From: Burkholderia metallica
GTDB lineage: Bacteria; Pseudomonadota; Gammaproteobacteria; Burkholderiales; Burkholderiaceae
Length of the DNA stretch: 64,000 nt
Assembly (NCBI RefSeq): GCF_902832845.1
Contig: NZ_CADFDB010000001.1
Location: forward strand, 372,001 to 436,000
Direction: 5' to 3'
Part shown: one piece after another, positions 46,811 to 56,384 of the stretch
How the letters are laid out: every line of letters begins with the position of its first letter
Numbering within the stretch: the stretch's first letter is position 1
Program-made: the position numbers and the translations under genes
Notes under the pieces: generated by a model
The model's input: the letters and a program-made list of their open reading frames with translations, nothing else
Databases searched by the model: none
Told to the model about the DNA's origin: nothing

Positions 46811-47602
46811 TCAGAGCGTGTCGAACGCGAGCGTCGGTACGTCGACGACCGTCGCGCCGCCGTCGGCGACGAGCGTCGCGCCGGTCACGAACGATGCGTC
46901 CGGCGACGCGAGGAACGCACAGACCGCCGCGATCTCGTCCGGGGCGGCCGCGCGCCGCAGCGGCACGTCGGCGCTGACGCGCGCATACGCGCCGTCGAGC
47001 GTGTCGCCGTGCGCCGACATCAGCGGTTCCATCTCGGCATCGGCCATCGGCGTGCGGACCCAGCCCGGGCATACCGCGTTCGCCCGCACGCCGTGCGGCC
47101 CGTAGTCGCGCGCGAGCGAGCGGGCGAGCCCGAGCAGCGCGTGCTTGCCGACGGTGTAGCCGCACACGCCGGGCCCTGCCGCGAGCGCGGCGATCGACGC
47201 GACCAGCACGATGCTGCCGCGCTGCGCGATCAGGTCGGGCAGGCACGCGCGTGCGCTGACGAACGCGGTGTCGAGGTTCGCGTGCATCGCGTCGCGCCAC
47301 TGCGCGTCGTCGGTTTCGCCTGCGCAGCCGAGCCCGTGGCCGCCCGCGCACGCGACGAGCGCGTCGACGCGACCGAAGCGTTCGGCGATCTGCGGCAGGA
47401 AGCGGGCCCAGTCGGCGGGGCTCGCGGCATCGCCGGCCAGCGCGAGGCCGCCCGTTTCGGCGGCCAGCGCGGCGAGCGGCGCCGGGCGCCGCCCGATCAG
47501 CACGACGCGATCGCCGCGGCGGGCGAAACGGTGCGCGCACGCGGCGCCGATGCCGGTACCGGCGCCGGTGATCACGATCGTGCGGGGTTGAGGGTTGGTC
47601 AT
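46811..47602 (-). CDS. short-chain dehydrogenase/reductase
   Basis: 263 residues. TGAGTGIGAACAHRFA cofactor loop, ACAGG, SIAA-type catalytic region and YTVGK (Tyr-x-x-x-Lys). Ends in ADGGATVVDVPTLAFDTL. GGAG precedes ATG 47602. Likely the catabolic dehydrogenase of the adjacent LysR/MHS/EthD cluster, although a 182-bp gap separates it from the LysR gene. Confidence 0.88.
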   Translation of the reverse strand: MTNPQPRTIVITGAGTGIGAACAHRFARRGDRVVLIGRRPAPLAALAAETGGLALAGDAASPADWARFLPQIAERFGRVDALVACAGGHGLGCAGETDDAQWRDAMHANLDTAFVSARACLPDLIAQRGSIVLVASIAALAAGPGVCGYTVGKHALLGLARSLARDYGPHGVRANAVCPGWVRTPMADAEMEPLMSAHGDTLDGAYARVSADVPLRRAAAPDEIAAVCAFLASPDASFVTGATLVADGGATVVDVPTLAFDTL

Positions 47603-47997
47603 GGCGGGCTCCGGGAGGTGTCGTTGCCGGTCACTTTAGGGGGCGCCGGCGCGCGCCGGTATCCGCCGAAAGGATGAACGCAGGCGGCATCCGGCCCGGC
47701 GTAACGGCCGTCGGCCATTTTGCAAAGGCTGACGATGTCCGGCGCCGAATCGCTCTATCCTCCACATTTTTGCGATAAGTCACGAAAGCCCGGCAAAATA
47801 GCGCGGGCGGGCCGCGTATCGACGCGCGACGCGTCGGCCGGCCGATTCCGTCGCGCGGGCGCGGTGGCGGGCCGGCGATCCCGGCATGCGCACCCACCCG
47901 GGTTGCCCCGGCCGAAATCGGGCCACGACAACACACATCGCCCGGCCGCGCGCCTGCGCGCCGGACCATCGACAAGAACGAACAGGGAGGGCCGGCT
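47603..47997. other. 395-bp region without a recognised gene
   Basis: Divergent region between the SDR and the metallopeptidase genes. No operator-like palindrome or T-run was seen; open frames lack coding character. Promoters for both genes must lie here. An AGGGAGGG just before 47998 is the metallopeptidase ribosome-binding site. Confidence 0.4.
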
Positions 47998-48879
47998 ATG
48001 AGGCTGGACGACGAAAGGGAAAGCACAAACGTCGAGGATCGCCGCGGCGCGGGCGGGTTCGGTGGCGGGCGTGGCGCGACGATCGGCATCGGCACGATCG
48101 TGATCGCGTTCGCGGCATCGTATTTCTTCGGGATCGACCCGCGCGTGGTGCTCGAAGGCGCGTCGGCGCTGCAGGGCCGCCAGCAGCAGGCGCAACCCGC
48201 GCCCACGCAGCGGCAGGGCGCGCCGGCGGACGACGCGGGCTCGGTGTTTACGCGCAAGGTGCTCGGCAATATCGAGCGCACGTGGACGAGCGTGTTCAAT
48301 ACCCAGCTGCATGCGCAGTACCAGCCGCCGACGCTCGTGATGTTCACGAACTCGACGCCGACCGCCTGCGGCACGGGCCAGACCGCGATGGGGCCGTTCT
48401 ATTGCCCGGGCGACCGCAAGGTGTACATCGATCTCGGCTTCTACGACGAACTGCGCAAGCGGTTCGGCGCGGGCGGCGATTTCGCGCAGGCTTACGTGAT
48501 CGCGCACGAAGTCGGCCATCACGTGCAGAACCTGCTGGGCATTTCCGACAAGGTCGACGCCGCGCGTCGGCGGGCGAGCCAGGCGCACTCGAATGCGCTG
48601 TCGGTGCGCATGGAACTGCAGGCCGACTGTTTTGCCGGCGTATGGGCGAACAACGCGCAGCGCGCGAACCAGCGGCTGATCGAACCCGGCGATTTCGAGC
48701 AGGGGCTGAAGGCGGCCGCCGCGATCGGCGACGACCGGCTGCAGCAGCAAGGGCAGGGCTACGTCGTGCCGGAAAGCTTCACGCACGGCACCAGCGACCA
48801 GCGCGTGTACTGGCTGCGGCGCGGGATGGAGTCGGGCGAGCTGAGCGCCTGCGACACGTTCGCCGCGAACGCACGCTGA
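47998..48879 (+). CDS. neutral zinc metallopeptidase (YpfJ family)
   Basis: 293 residues. One TM at about 27-46 (TIGIGTIVIAFAASYFFG), a Gln/Pro-rich linker, then a metalloprotease domain with the zinc motif HEVGHH (about 168-173) and a third ligand expected in MELQADCFAGVW. Inner-membrane anchored with the catalytic domain in the periplasm. Substrate not known. Length typical (about 290). Confidence 0.9.
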   Translation: MRLDDERESTNVEDRRGAGGFGGGRGATIGIGTIVIAFAASYFFGIDPRVVLEGASALQGRQQQAQPAPTQRQGAPADDAGSVFTRKVLGNIERTWTSVFNTQLHAQYQPPTLVMFTNSTPTACGTGQTAMGPFYCPGDRKVYIDLGFYDELRKRFGAGGDFAQAYVIAHEVGHHVQNLLGISDKVDAARRRASQAHSNALSVRMELQADCFAGVWANNAQRANQRLIEPGDFEQGLKAAAAIGDDRLQQQGQGYVVPESFTHGTSDQRVYWLRRGMESGELSACDTFAANAR

Positions 48880-48971
48880 CGCGAGGGCGCGCCCCGTCGC
48901 GCGCCCGCCTCGTCCCGGACGAAACCGGACCGGCCGTCGCGGCCGCATCCGGTCGCGCCGGGCCGGGACGA

Positions 48972-48993
48972 TTTGCCGATTTGTGCTCACCGG
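48972..48993 (+). promoter_or_regulatory. amine-regulon operator site 1 (upstream of luxR gene)
   Basis: TTTGCCGATTTGTG followed by CTCACCGG. Contains a TTTGC/TTTGT direct repeat 8 bases apart. A GGTAGGCT -10-like element starts 36 bases after the motif start. See the finding on shared operators. Confidence 0.65.
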
Positions 48994-49063
48994 CGCTTTT
49001 CGGCGCCGGTAGGCTGGCCCGAGCTTCGATCCTCGACACGTTCGCCCGCCCGCCGATTCCTCC

Positions 49064-49804
49064 ATGCCGACTTCATCCGTTCCCGCCGATCCGGCCGCCG
49101 CCGACTGGTCGCGTGCGCTGCGCGCGTGCGTGGATGCGTTCGACGCGTTCGCGAGCCCGTCCGCGATCGTGTTCTACCGGCTCGACCTGAGCGGCGAACC
49201 GGCCGATTTCGAGCTGTTCGGGATGCCGGAATCGATGCATCGCACCTATGTCGCGCGCTACCGGATGCTCGATCCGCTGCATCCGTCGCGCTGCGCGGCG
49301 GGTGAACGCGCGGTCGTCACGCTCGCGTCTCAATTGCCTGACGAAAGACGCGACGCGTCCGCATACTGGACCCGTTTCCTGCGGCGGCACGACGTGGCTG
49401 ACGTCGTCGAGATCTGGCTGCGCGATGCGGGGCGGACGGTCGGTGCGTTCTCGCTGCTGCGCTTCGGCGCGGGCGAAACGCGCGCCGGCCTGGCCGGCAA
49501 CCGCACGGCGGGGCGGTTCGCGCCCGGCGAGCTCGACGCGCTCGCGCGGCTGCAGCCGGTGGCCGAAGCCGCACTGAGCCCGCTGCTGCGCGCGCGGGGC
49601 GGCATCCACCGGATCGATTGCGCCGAGCGCCTGACCTACCGCGAAGAACAGATCGCGCGCCTCGTGCGCGACGGCCGCTCGAACAAGGAGATCGCACGCG
49701 ATCTCGCGCTCGGCCAGCCGACCGTCAAGACGCATCTGATGCGGATGTTCCGCAAGCTGGGCGTGTCGAATCGTACCGAACTGGTGGGGGCGTTGTTTCT
49801 TTGA
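49064..49804 (+). CDS. LuxR-family transcriptional regulator of the amine cluster
   Basis: 246 residues. N-terminal 170 residues without a recognised domain, perhaps PAS/GAF-like (HRTYVARYRMLDPLHPS); C-terminal LuxR HTH at about 180-240 (LTYREEQIARLVRDGRSNKEIARDLALGQPTVKTHLMRMFRKLGV). No receiver domain, so not a two-component regulator. Its own promoter and the promoters of three downstream transcription units carry the same motif, making it the prime candidate regulator. Confidence 0.9.
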   Translation: MPTSSVPADPAAADWSRALRACVDAFDAFASPSAIVFYRLDLSGEPADFELFGMPESMHRTYVARYRMLDPLHPSRCAAGERAVVTLASQLPDERRDASAYWTRFLRRHDVADVVEIWLRDAGRTVGAFSLLRFGAGETRAGLAGNRTAGRFAPGELDALARLQPVAEAALSPLLRARGGIHRIDCAERLTYREEQIARLVRDGRSNKEIARDLALGQPTVKTHLMRMFRKLGVSNRTELVGALFL

Positions 49805-49951
49805 TTCGTCGGATCATTGCGATTCGGGCTTCGAACGTTCGCGATCGCCGATTCAGGAATAACCACGTATTGCCCGGCTTGCCGGGTGCCTCGACGGCCT
49901 CGAAGCGACCCATCCCCGCGCGGTTCGAACCCGCTCCCCCAGCGCCCACGC

Positions 49952-49973
49952 GCTGCCAATTTGCGCTCACCGG
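49952..49973 (+). promoter_or_regulatory. amine-regulon operator site 2 (upstream of aldehyde dehydrogenase)
   Basis: GCTGCCAATTTGCG followed by CTCACCGG. GATACAGT starts 37 bases after the motif start. The first half of the direct repeat is degenerate. Confidence 0.65.
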
Positions 49974-50056
49974 GCGCAATCCGTCGTCGATACAGTGGAA
50001 CGACGCCCGCGTGCCCGTGCGCACGCGGTCCAGCCACGACAATCATCGAGACGCCC

Positions 50057-51559
50057 ATGAGCACCACGAACTTCGTCGCCGTCAGCGACACCGTGCGCAC
50101 CTTCGTTGCGCGCGATTTCGGCCTCTTCATCGACGGTGAAATGCAGCCCGCGCACGCGGCCGCGCGGCTCGACGTGTACGACCCCGCGACCGGCGAGCGG
50201 CTCGCGACGGTCGCGGATGCCGACGCACACGACGTCGACCGCGCAGTCGCCAGCGCGAAGCATGCATTCGACACGCGCGCATGGAGCGGGCTGCGCCCGG
50301 CCGAGCGCGAACGCATCCTGCTGAAACTCGCCGACCTGATCGAGCGCGACGCCGAAACGCTCGCGCAGCTCGAAACGCTGAACCAGGGCAAGTCGATCCA
50401 CGTGTCGCGCGCGATCGAGGTCGGCGCGAGCGTCGAATACGTGCGCTACATGGCCGGCTGGGCGACCAAGATCACCGGCCAGACGCTCGACGTGTCGATC
50501 CCGTTCCCGCCGGGCGCGCGCTACACGGCCTATACGCGCAAGGAGCCGGTGGGCGTGGTGGCCGCGATCGTGCCGTGGAATTTCCCGCTGATGATCGCGG
50601 TGTGGAAGCTGATCCCCGCGCTCGCGGCCGGCTGCACGATCGTGCTGAAGCCGTCGCCGGAAACGCCGCTCACCGCGCTGCGCCTGGCCGAACTCGCGCT
50701 CGAAGCCGGCGTGCCGCCCGGCGTGTTCAACGTCGTCACCGGCGGGCGCGTGTGCGGCGCCGCGCTCGCGAGCCATCCGTCGATCGCGAAGATCTCGTTC
50801 ACGGGTTCGACCGCGACCGGCAAGCTGGTCGGTGCGGCGGCCGTGCAGAACATGACGCGCTTCTCGCTGGAACTCGGCGGCAAGAACCCGATCGTGATGC
50901 TCGACGATATCGACGTCGCGCAGGCGCTCGACGGCGTCGCCGCCGGCGCGTTCTTCAACCAGGGGCAGGTGTGCGCGGCCGCGTCGCGCATCTACGTGCA
51001 CCGCAGCAAGTTCGCGCAGCTCGCCGACGGCCTGGCCGGCGTCGCGCAGTCGATGAAACTCGGCGCGGGCCTCGACACGACCGCGCAGATCAACCCGCTC
51101 GTGTCCGCGCACCATCGCGACAAGGTCGTCCAGCACATCGAAGGCGCGCGACGCGCGGGCCTCACGTTCCTCGCGGGCGGCACGCCGGCCGACGACCTGC
51201 CCGGCTACTACGTGAAGCCGGCCGTGATCGCCGATCCGCATCCGGACAGCGCGATCGTGCGCGACGAGGTGTTCGGCCCGGTGATCGTCGTCGTGCCGTT
51301 CGACGACGCGGCCGATGCGGTGCGTCTCGCGAACGCATCGCCGTACGGCCTCGCCGCGAGTATCTGGAGCAACGACCTGAAGCGCGTGATGAACCTCGTG
51401 CCGCAGATCGAGGCCGGCACCGTGTGGGTGAACTGCCATATCCCGCTCGACCCGTCGATGCCGTTCGGCGGCTACAAGCAATCGGGCATCGGCCGCGAAT
51501 TCGGCCAGTACGCGATCGAAGGCTTCACCGAAACCAAATCCGTCTGCATCGCGCACTGA
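50057..51559 (+). CDS. aldehyde dehydrogenase, phenylacetaldehyde dehydrogenase (FeaB)-like
   Basis: 500 residues. Catalytic Cys in NQGQVCAAASR, Glu in LELGGKNP, nucleotide-binding GSTATGK; FGLFIDGE start and GGYKQSGIGREFG near the end. Highly similar to FeaB of E. coli across the length, including GARYTAYTRKEPVGVV. Oxidises an aldehyde, such as phenylacetaldehyde, to the acid with NAD+. Followed by the aminotransferase, which would supply the aldehyde from an amine. Confidence 0.9.
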   Translation: MSTTNFVAVSDTVRTFVARDFGLFIDGEMQPAHAAARLDVYDPATGERLATVADADAHDVDRAVASAKHAFDTRAWSGLRPAERERILLKLADLIERDAETLAQLETLNQGKSIHVSRAIEVGASVEYVRYMAGWATKITGQTLDVSIPFPPGARYTAYTRKEPVGVVAAIVPWNFPLMIAVWKLIPALAAGCTIVLKPSPETPLTALRLAELALEAGVPPGVFNVVTGGRVCGAALASHPSIAKISFTGSTATGKLVGAAAVQNMTRFSLELGGKNPIVMLDDIDVAQALDGVAAGAFFNQGQVCAAASRIYVHRSKFAQLADGLAGVAQSMKLGAGLDTTAQINPLVSAHHRDKVVQHIEGARRAGLTFLAGGTPADDLPGYYVKPAVIADPHPDSAIVRDEVFGPVIVVVPFDDAADAVRLANASPYGLAASIWSNDLKRVMNLVPQIEAGTVWVNCHIPLDPSMPFGGYKQSGIGREFGQYAIEGFTETKSVCIAH

Positions 51560-51593
51560 CGCACTGACGCACTGCGCCGACGACGCAACCCTC

Positions 51594-51614
51594 GAACCTC
51601 GGCGATCGAGGTTC
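51594..51614. repeat. hairpin between the dehydrogenase and aminotransferase genes
   Basis: GAACCTCG, GCGAT, CGAGGTTC: 8-bp perfect stem with a 5-base loop. Just upstream, three tandem copies of GCACTGAC-like octamers cover the dehydrogenase stop codon (51553-51576). May attenuate or stabilise mRNA between the two genes. Confidence 0.4.
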
Positions 51615-51639
51615 AACCGATCCGACCTTGGAGACTGCA

Positions 51640-52980
51640 ATGAGCTACAACGAAGCGAAGTTCTGGCACCCGATGCTGCACCCTAACGAGATGAAGCAGC
51701 GCAAGCCGATCCGCATCGTGCGCGGCGACGGCTGCTACGTGTTCGACGAAACCGGCAAGCAACTCGTCGACGGCGTCGCGGGCCTGTGGAACGTGAACGT
51801 CGGCCACAACCGCCAGGAGGTGAAGGACGCGATCGTGCGCCAGCTCGACGAGCTCGAATACTTCCAGCTGTTCGACGGCATCTCGCATCCGCGCGCGGAA
51901 GAACTGTCGACGAAGCTGATCGACATGCTCGAACCGGAAGGCATGCGCCGCGTGCTGTACAGCTCGGGCGGCTCCGACTCGATCGAGACCGCGCTGAAGA
52001 TCGCGCGCCAGTACTGGAAGGTGCGCGGCCAGGCCGACCGCACGAAGTTCATCTCGCTGAAGCAGGGCTATCACGGCACGCACTTCGGCGGCGCGTCGGT
52101 GAACGGCAACACGGTGTTCCGCCGCAACTACGAGCCGAACCTGCCGGGCTGCTTCCACGTCGAGACGCCGTGGCTGTACCGCAACCCGTTCACGCAGGAC
52201 CCGGAGGAACTCGGCCGGATCTGCGCGGAAATGCTCGAACGCGAGATCCAGTTCCAGAGCCCCGACACGGTCGCCGCGTTCATCGCGGAGCCGATCCAGG
52301 GCGCGGGCGGCGTGATCGTGCCGCCGGCCAACTACTGGCCGCTCGTGCGCGAGGTGTGCGACCGCTACGGCGTGCTGCTGATCGCCGACGAGGTCGTGAC
52401 GGGCTTCGGCCGCAGCGGCAGCCTGTTCGGCAGCCGCGGCTGGGGCGTGCGCCCGGACATCATGTGTCTCGCGAAGGGGATCTCGTCAGGCTACGTGCCG
52501 CTCGGCGCGACGGTCGTGAACGCGCGGATCGAGGACGCGTTCGCCGCGAATGCCGATTTCGGCGGCGCGATCATGCACGGCTACACGTATGCGGGCCACC
52601 CGGTCGCCTGCGCGGCCGCGATCGCGAGCCTCGACATCGTCGTGAAGGAAGACCTGCCGGCGAACGCGGCGAAGCAGGGCGCGTATCTGCTCGAGGCGCT
52701 GCAGCCGTTCGCGCAGCGTTTCGCCGCGGTCGGCGAGGTGCGCGGCAAGGGGTTGATGCTCGCGCTCGACCTCGTCGCGAACAAGGCGACACGCGAGCCG
52801 ATCGACCCGCTGTCCGGCTATGCGAATGCCGTCGCGGAAGTCGCGCGCGAGCACGGCGTGCTGGTGCGCCCGGTCGGCACGAAGATCATCCTGTCGCCGC
52901 CGCTCGTGATCCAGCGCGAACAGCTCGACCGGATCGTCGACGCGCTCGCGGCGGGCTTCGAGGCCGTGCCGTTCGCGTAA
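51640..52980 (+). CDS. class III aminotransferase (omega-amino acid/amine:pyruvate type)
   Basis: 446 residues. PLP-lysine in LAKGISSGYVPLG, Asp in IADEVVTGFGR, GYHGTHFGGASVNG for phosphate binding. Resembles beta-alanine:pyruvate and broad amine transaminases (e.g. the Chromobacterium amine transaminase). TTGGAGA precedes ATG 51640. Would deaminate an amine to an aldehyde for the FeaB-like enzyme. Same transcription unit (80-bp gap). Confidence 0.9.
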   Translation: MSYNEAKFWHPMLHPNEMKQRKPIRIVRGDGCYVFDETGKQLVDGVAGLWNVNVGHNRQEVKDAIVRQLDELEYFQLFDGISHPRAEELSTKLIDMLEPEGMRRVLYSSGGSDSIETALKIARQYWKVRGQADRTKFISLKQGYHGTHFGGASVNGNTVFRRNYEPNLPGCFHVETPWLYRNPFTQDPEELGRICAEMLEREIQFQSPDTVAAFIAEPIQGAGGVIVPPANYWPLVREVCDRYGVLLIADEVVTGFGRSGSLFGSRGWGVRPDIMCLAKGISSGYVPLGATVVNARIEDAFAANADFGGAIMHGYTYAGHPVACAAAIASLDIVVKEDLPANAAKQGAYLLEALQPFAQRFAAVGEVRGKGLMLALDLVANKATREPIDPLSGYANAVAEVAREHGVLVRPVGTKIILSPPLVIQREQLDRIVDALAAGFEAVPFA

Positions 52981-53039
52981 CCGCGTCGTGGGTCGCGTGA
53001 CGGCAACCCTGCGGTGGCAGGCGCGCACGCCGCCGCCGG

Positions 53040-53063
53040 TTTGCCGATTTGCGCTATGACCGG
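53040..53063 (+). promoter_or_regulatory. amine-regulon operator site 3 (upstream of permease)
   Basis: TTTGCCGATTTGCG followed by CTATGACCGG. CGTATTTT starts 37 bases after the motif start. A 160-base leader follows before the permease ATG. Confidence 0.65.
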
Positions 53064-53223
53064 ATTATTTTGCCTGCGTATTTTTTCGACATCGGATCGA
53101 GGTGTGATCGACAGGGGCCCGGGAGACGAAGCGCTGAAGCGCCGCCCCGGGCCGACCGCAACGCAAATGCAGCCCCAGCCGCCGACGAAGCGGTGGCCGG
53201 GGCGACCCACGAAGGAGACAGGG

Positions 53224-54726
53224 ATGTCGGGATGGTCAGGAGTTAACGGCGCAGCAGGCGACGCGCCCGCCGGCACGCCGGCTGAAGCGGGTGGCGGCAC
53301 GGCGCTGAACGCGGGCGCGGTCGGTTTTCCGACCGCGCTGGCCAGCGCCGTCGGTCTCATCATGGCAAGCCCGGTGATCCTCACCGCGACGTCGGGCTTC
53401 GGGATGGGCGGCTGGGCGTTCGCGGTCGCGATGATCATCGCGTTCGTGATGATGCAGGCGCAGGCGACGACCTTCTCCGAAGCGGCCGCGATGCTGCCGA
53501 CGGCCGGCTCGGTTTACGATTACCTGTCGTGCGGGCTCGGCCGCTTCTGGGCGATCACCGGCACGATTTCCGCGTATTTCCTCGTGCACGTGTTCGCCGG
53601 CACGGCGGAGACGATCCTGAGCGGCATCATGGCGCTCGTCAATTTCGAATCGCTGAACGCCGCGTTCGAGAAGCACAACAGCTCGTGGCTCGTCGGCGTC
53701 GGCCTCGTCGTCACGTTCGCGATCACCAACATCGTCGGCATCAAGGTGTTCAGCAAGCTCGAAATCGTGCTGACGGCCGGCATGTGGCTGTCGCTGATGA
53801 TCTTCGGGATTCTCGGGCTCGCGGCTGCGCCGGCCGTGCATCTCGACGGCTGGTTCGGCGGCTCGGAAGTCGGCACGTCGGTGCCGGCCGTGCTGTCGCT
53901 GGTCGGGATGGCGATATTCATGTTCGTCGGCTGCGAGTTCGTCACGCCGCTCGCGCCGGAAATGAAGGCGCCGGGCCGCACGATTCCGCGCGCGATGGCG
54001 CTCGGCCTCGTCGGCGTCGCGATCTGCATGTTCCTGTACGGCGCGGCGATCCGCCGCCAGGTCGCGAACGTGCCCGTGAGCCCCGACGGCCTCACGCACC
54101 TGCTCGACACGCCGGGCGCGATTCCCGCGTTCGCGCTGCAGGTGCTCGGGCCCTTCGGCCGCGTGTGGTTCGGCATCGCGTTCCTGTGCGCGGGCGCCGC
54201 GACGATCAACACGCTGATGGCCGGACTGCCGCGCATCCTGTACGGGATGGCGATCGACGGCGCGCTGCCGCGTTGTTTCTCGTATCTGCATCCGCGCTTC
54301 AAGACGCCGGTGGTCGGCATCGTCGCGGCGGCGGTCGTGCCGATCTTCCACGCATGGCTGATCAACGGCAATCTCGACAGCATCCTGCACCTCGTGCTCG
54401 CCGCGACCTGCGCATGGGGCACCGCGTACCTGCTCGTCACGGCGTCGGTCGTGATGCTGCGGATTCGCCGCCCGGACCTGCCGCGCCCGTACCGTTCGCC
54501 GCTGTTCCCGCTGCCGCAGATCGTGTCGAGCGTCGGCATCGTGCTGGCGATCTGGTACATCACGCCGCCGGGCATGAACGCGCGCGACATCTACGTGCCG
54601 TTCGGCGCGATGCTCGGGCTCACCGCGCTGTACGCGCTGTTCTGGACGCTCGTCGTGCAGCGCCGGCATCCGTTCCGGCCGGTGCCGGTCGAGGAAGTGC
54701 TGCGCAACGAGCACGTCGCGTCGTGA
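53224..54726 (+). CDS. amino acid/amine permease (APC superfamily)
   Basis: 500 residues, 12 TM segments. GSVYDYLSCGLGRFWAI and LGLVGVAICMFLYGAAIRRQ regions are of APC type; related to ethanolamine and GABA permeases. AAGGAGACAG precedes ATG 53224. Imports the amine or amino acid for the aminotransferase. Overlaps the DUF3156-like gene (GTGA). Confidence 0.9.
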   Translation: MSGWSGVNGAAGDAPAGTPAEAGGGTALNAGAVGFPTALASAVGLIMASPVILTATSGFGMGGWAFAVAMIIAFVMMQAQATTFSEAAAMLPTAGSVYDYLSCGLGRFWAITGTISAYFLVHVFAGTAETILSGIMALVNFESLNAAFEKHNSSWLVGVGLVVTFAITNIVGIKVFSKLEIVLTAGMWLSLMIFGILGLAAAPAVHLDGWFGGSEVGTSVPAVLSLVGMAIFMFVGCEFVTPLAPEMKAPGRTIPRAMALGLVGVAICMFLYGAAIRRQVANVPVSPDGLTHLLDTPGAIPAFALQVLGPFGRVWFGIAFLCAGAATINTLMAGLPRILYGMAIDGALPRCFSYLHPRFKTPVVGIVAAAVVPIFHAWLINGNLDSILHLVLAATCAWGTAYLLVTASVVMLRIRRPDLPRPYRSPLFPLPQIVSSVGIVLAIWYITPPGMNARDIYVPFGAMLGLTALYALFWTLVVQRRHPFRPVPVEEVLRNEHVAS

Positions 54727-55328
54727 AGGCCGCGCTCGCCCGCTGGCGCGTGGCGCCCGATGCACGGCCGCCCGGCCATCGGCCCGGCGCGATCGCGGCG
54801 CGCGTGCTGGCCGACCTGCGCGCCGAGCGCGAAGCCGACGGGGCTGGCGGGTCTGCCGCGCTTGGCGGCGCGACGGCCCGACTGCCGAACGGCGTGCGCG
54901 TGAGCATCGACGAGCGCGTCGACCGCCAGTTCCTGATGCATACGGTCAGCGTGAAGGTGGCGGCAACCGCATGCGGCCCGACCGTGCAGGGCAGCGCGCG
55001 CGTGCGCCAGACCGGCTGGCTGCGCAGCAAGGGCATCGACGCGGTCGCCGCGCCGGGATGCGACCCCGGATTCGTCGACACGGTGAACGCGCTGGCTGCC
55101 GAACCGTCGCTGGCCGACGCGCTGCGGCCGCTGCACCTGACCGACTGCACGATCGACGCACACGACGGCCGCTGGACGCTCGCGATCGTGCCGTTCGGCG
55201 GCAGCGAGGTGGTGAACCGGATGCCGTCGTTTCGCCGCTACGTCAGGCTGACGGGCGAGCAGGCCGCCGTGTTGTCCGCAGCCTGTCTTGCGTTCGAAAC
55301 CGCACTACGCAGGATTTTGCACGGGTAA
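54723..55328 (+). CDS. DUF3156-like protein
   Basis: 201 residues from GTG 54723, overlapping the permease stop. Pattern FVDTVNALAAEPSLADALRPLHLTDCTI and GSEVVNRMPSFRRYVRLTGEQ recalls DUF3156, which is often encoded beside amino acid permeases. No membrane segment. Perhaps an accessory enzyme or regulator of the permease; unknown. Confidence 0.75.
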   Translation: MKAALARWRVAPDARPPGHRPGAIAARVLADLRAEREADGAGGSAALGGATARLPNGVRVSIDERVDRQFLMHTVSVKVAATACGPTVQGSARVRQTGWLRSKGIDAVAAPGCDPGFVDTVNALAAEPSLADALRPLHLTDCTIDAHDGRWTLAIVPFGGSEVVNRMPSFRRYVRLTGEQAAVLSAACLAFETALRRILHG

Positions 55329-55389
55329 GCTATGACGTTGCGCGCCGGGGAACCGGCGGTCGCGTTCAAGGGTTTCACCGGAGATGCCG

Positions 55390-56328
55390 ATGCTGTTCCA
55401 GTCACGCTCACACGAAGACGTGCACGATCACGGGCTCGCGATCGCGGGCTGGCATCAGGTCTATCGCCAGATGACGCCGGGTCGCTTCAAGGGCACCGTC
55501 ACGCAGGTGCTGTACGACGATTTCCACTTCTTTCGCGAAACCACCAACCGGCGCGTCGCGCAAACCGGGGTCGCGCCTCACGGGCGCACGTCGCTCGCGG
55601 TGCCGCTGTCCGTGCCGCTCGCGGGCACGTTCCAGGGGCAGCCCGTCGACGGCCATGCGCTGCTCGCGCTGCGTGCCGGCGAGGATTTCGAATTCCATAC
55701 GCCGGAAGGGATGGGGCTCGTCGGGATCAGCGCGGCGTCCGACATGATCGACGAGCTGTGCGAAGCCGAATTCGGCGCGTCCGGCGCGCGCAAGCTGCGC
55801 CACGTGACACGGCTGTCCGACGCGCAGGGCGTCGCGCTCGGCGCGAGGCTGTCGGCGCTGATCGACGATGCGCAGCGCAATCCGGGCCACCTCGAATACG
55901 CGGCCACCCGCAGGATGTTCCGCGACGCGATGCTCGGCATGTTCCTCGATGCGCTCGAACAGGGCACCGGCGTCGAGCGCCGCGACATCACGCACGCCAC
56001 CTACAGCGACATCGTGAGCCGTTGCGAGAAGCACCTGCGCGAGCGGCCCGAGGAACCCGTCACCGTGCTCGAACTGTGCCGCGCGCTGCGCTGCAGCCGC
56101 CGCACGCTGCAGACGAGTTTTCAACGCGTGGCCGACGTCACGCCGGTCGGCTATCTGCGCACGATCCGGCTGAACGCGGTGCGCCGCATGCTGCGCACGA
56201 CGTCCGTGCAGCAGCTCGGTGTCGGCGAGGCCGCCGCAAGCTGGGGGTTCACGCATCTCGGCTATTTCGCGCGCGAGTATCGCGACCTGTTCGGCGAGCT
56301 GCCCTCGCAGACCACCCGCCCCGAATGA
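55390..56328 (+). CDS. AraC-family regulator (EutR-like)
   Basis: 312 residues. N-terminal sensor with no cupin signature, C-terminal AraC HTH pair (about 210-300; VLELCRALRCSRRTLQTSFQRVADVTPVGYLRTIRL and VGEAAASWGFTHLGYFAREYRDLFGELPS). Most similar in outline to EutR, the ethanolamine regulator. ATG 55390 chosen because GGAG lies seven bases upstream; ATG 55384 is too close. Located inside the amine cluster, so it is a second candidate regulator. Confidence 0.88.
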   Translation: MLFQSRSHEDVHDHGLAIAGWHQVYRQMTPGRFKGTVTQVLYDDFHFFRETTNRRVAQTGVAPHGRTSLAVPLSVPLAGTFQGQPVDGHALLALRAGEDFEFHTPEGMGLVGISAASDMIDELCEAEFGASGARKLRHVTRLSDAQGVALGARLSALIDDAQRNPGHLEYAATRRMFRDAMLGMFLDALEQGTGVERRDITHATYSDIVSRCEKHLRERPEEPVTVLELCRALRCSRRTLQTSFQRVADVTPVGYLRTIRLNAVRRMLRTTSVQQLGVGEAAASWGFTHLGYFAREYRDLFGELPSQTTRPE

Positions 56329-56384
56329 CGCACGCGCGGCGCGCCGCCGCCGCCGGGCACCGTCGCGCACGATGCGCGCCACGG

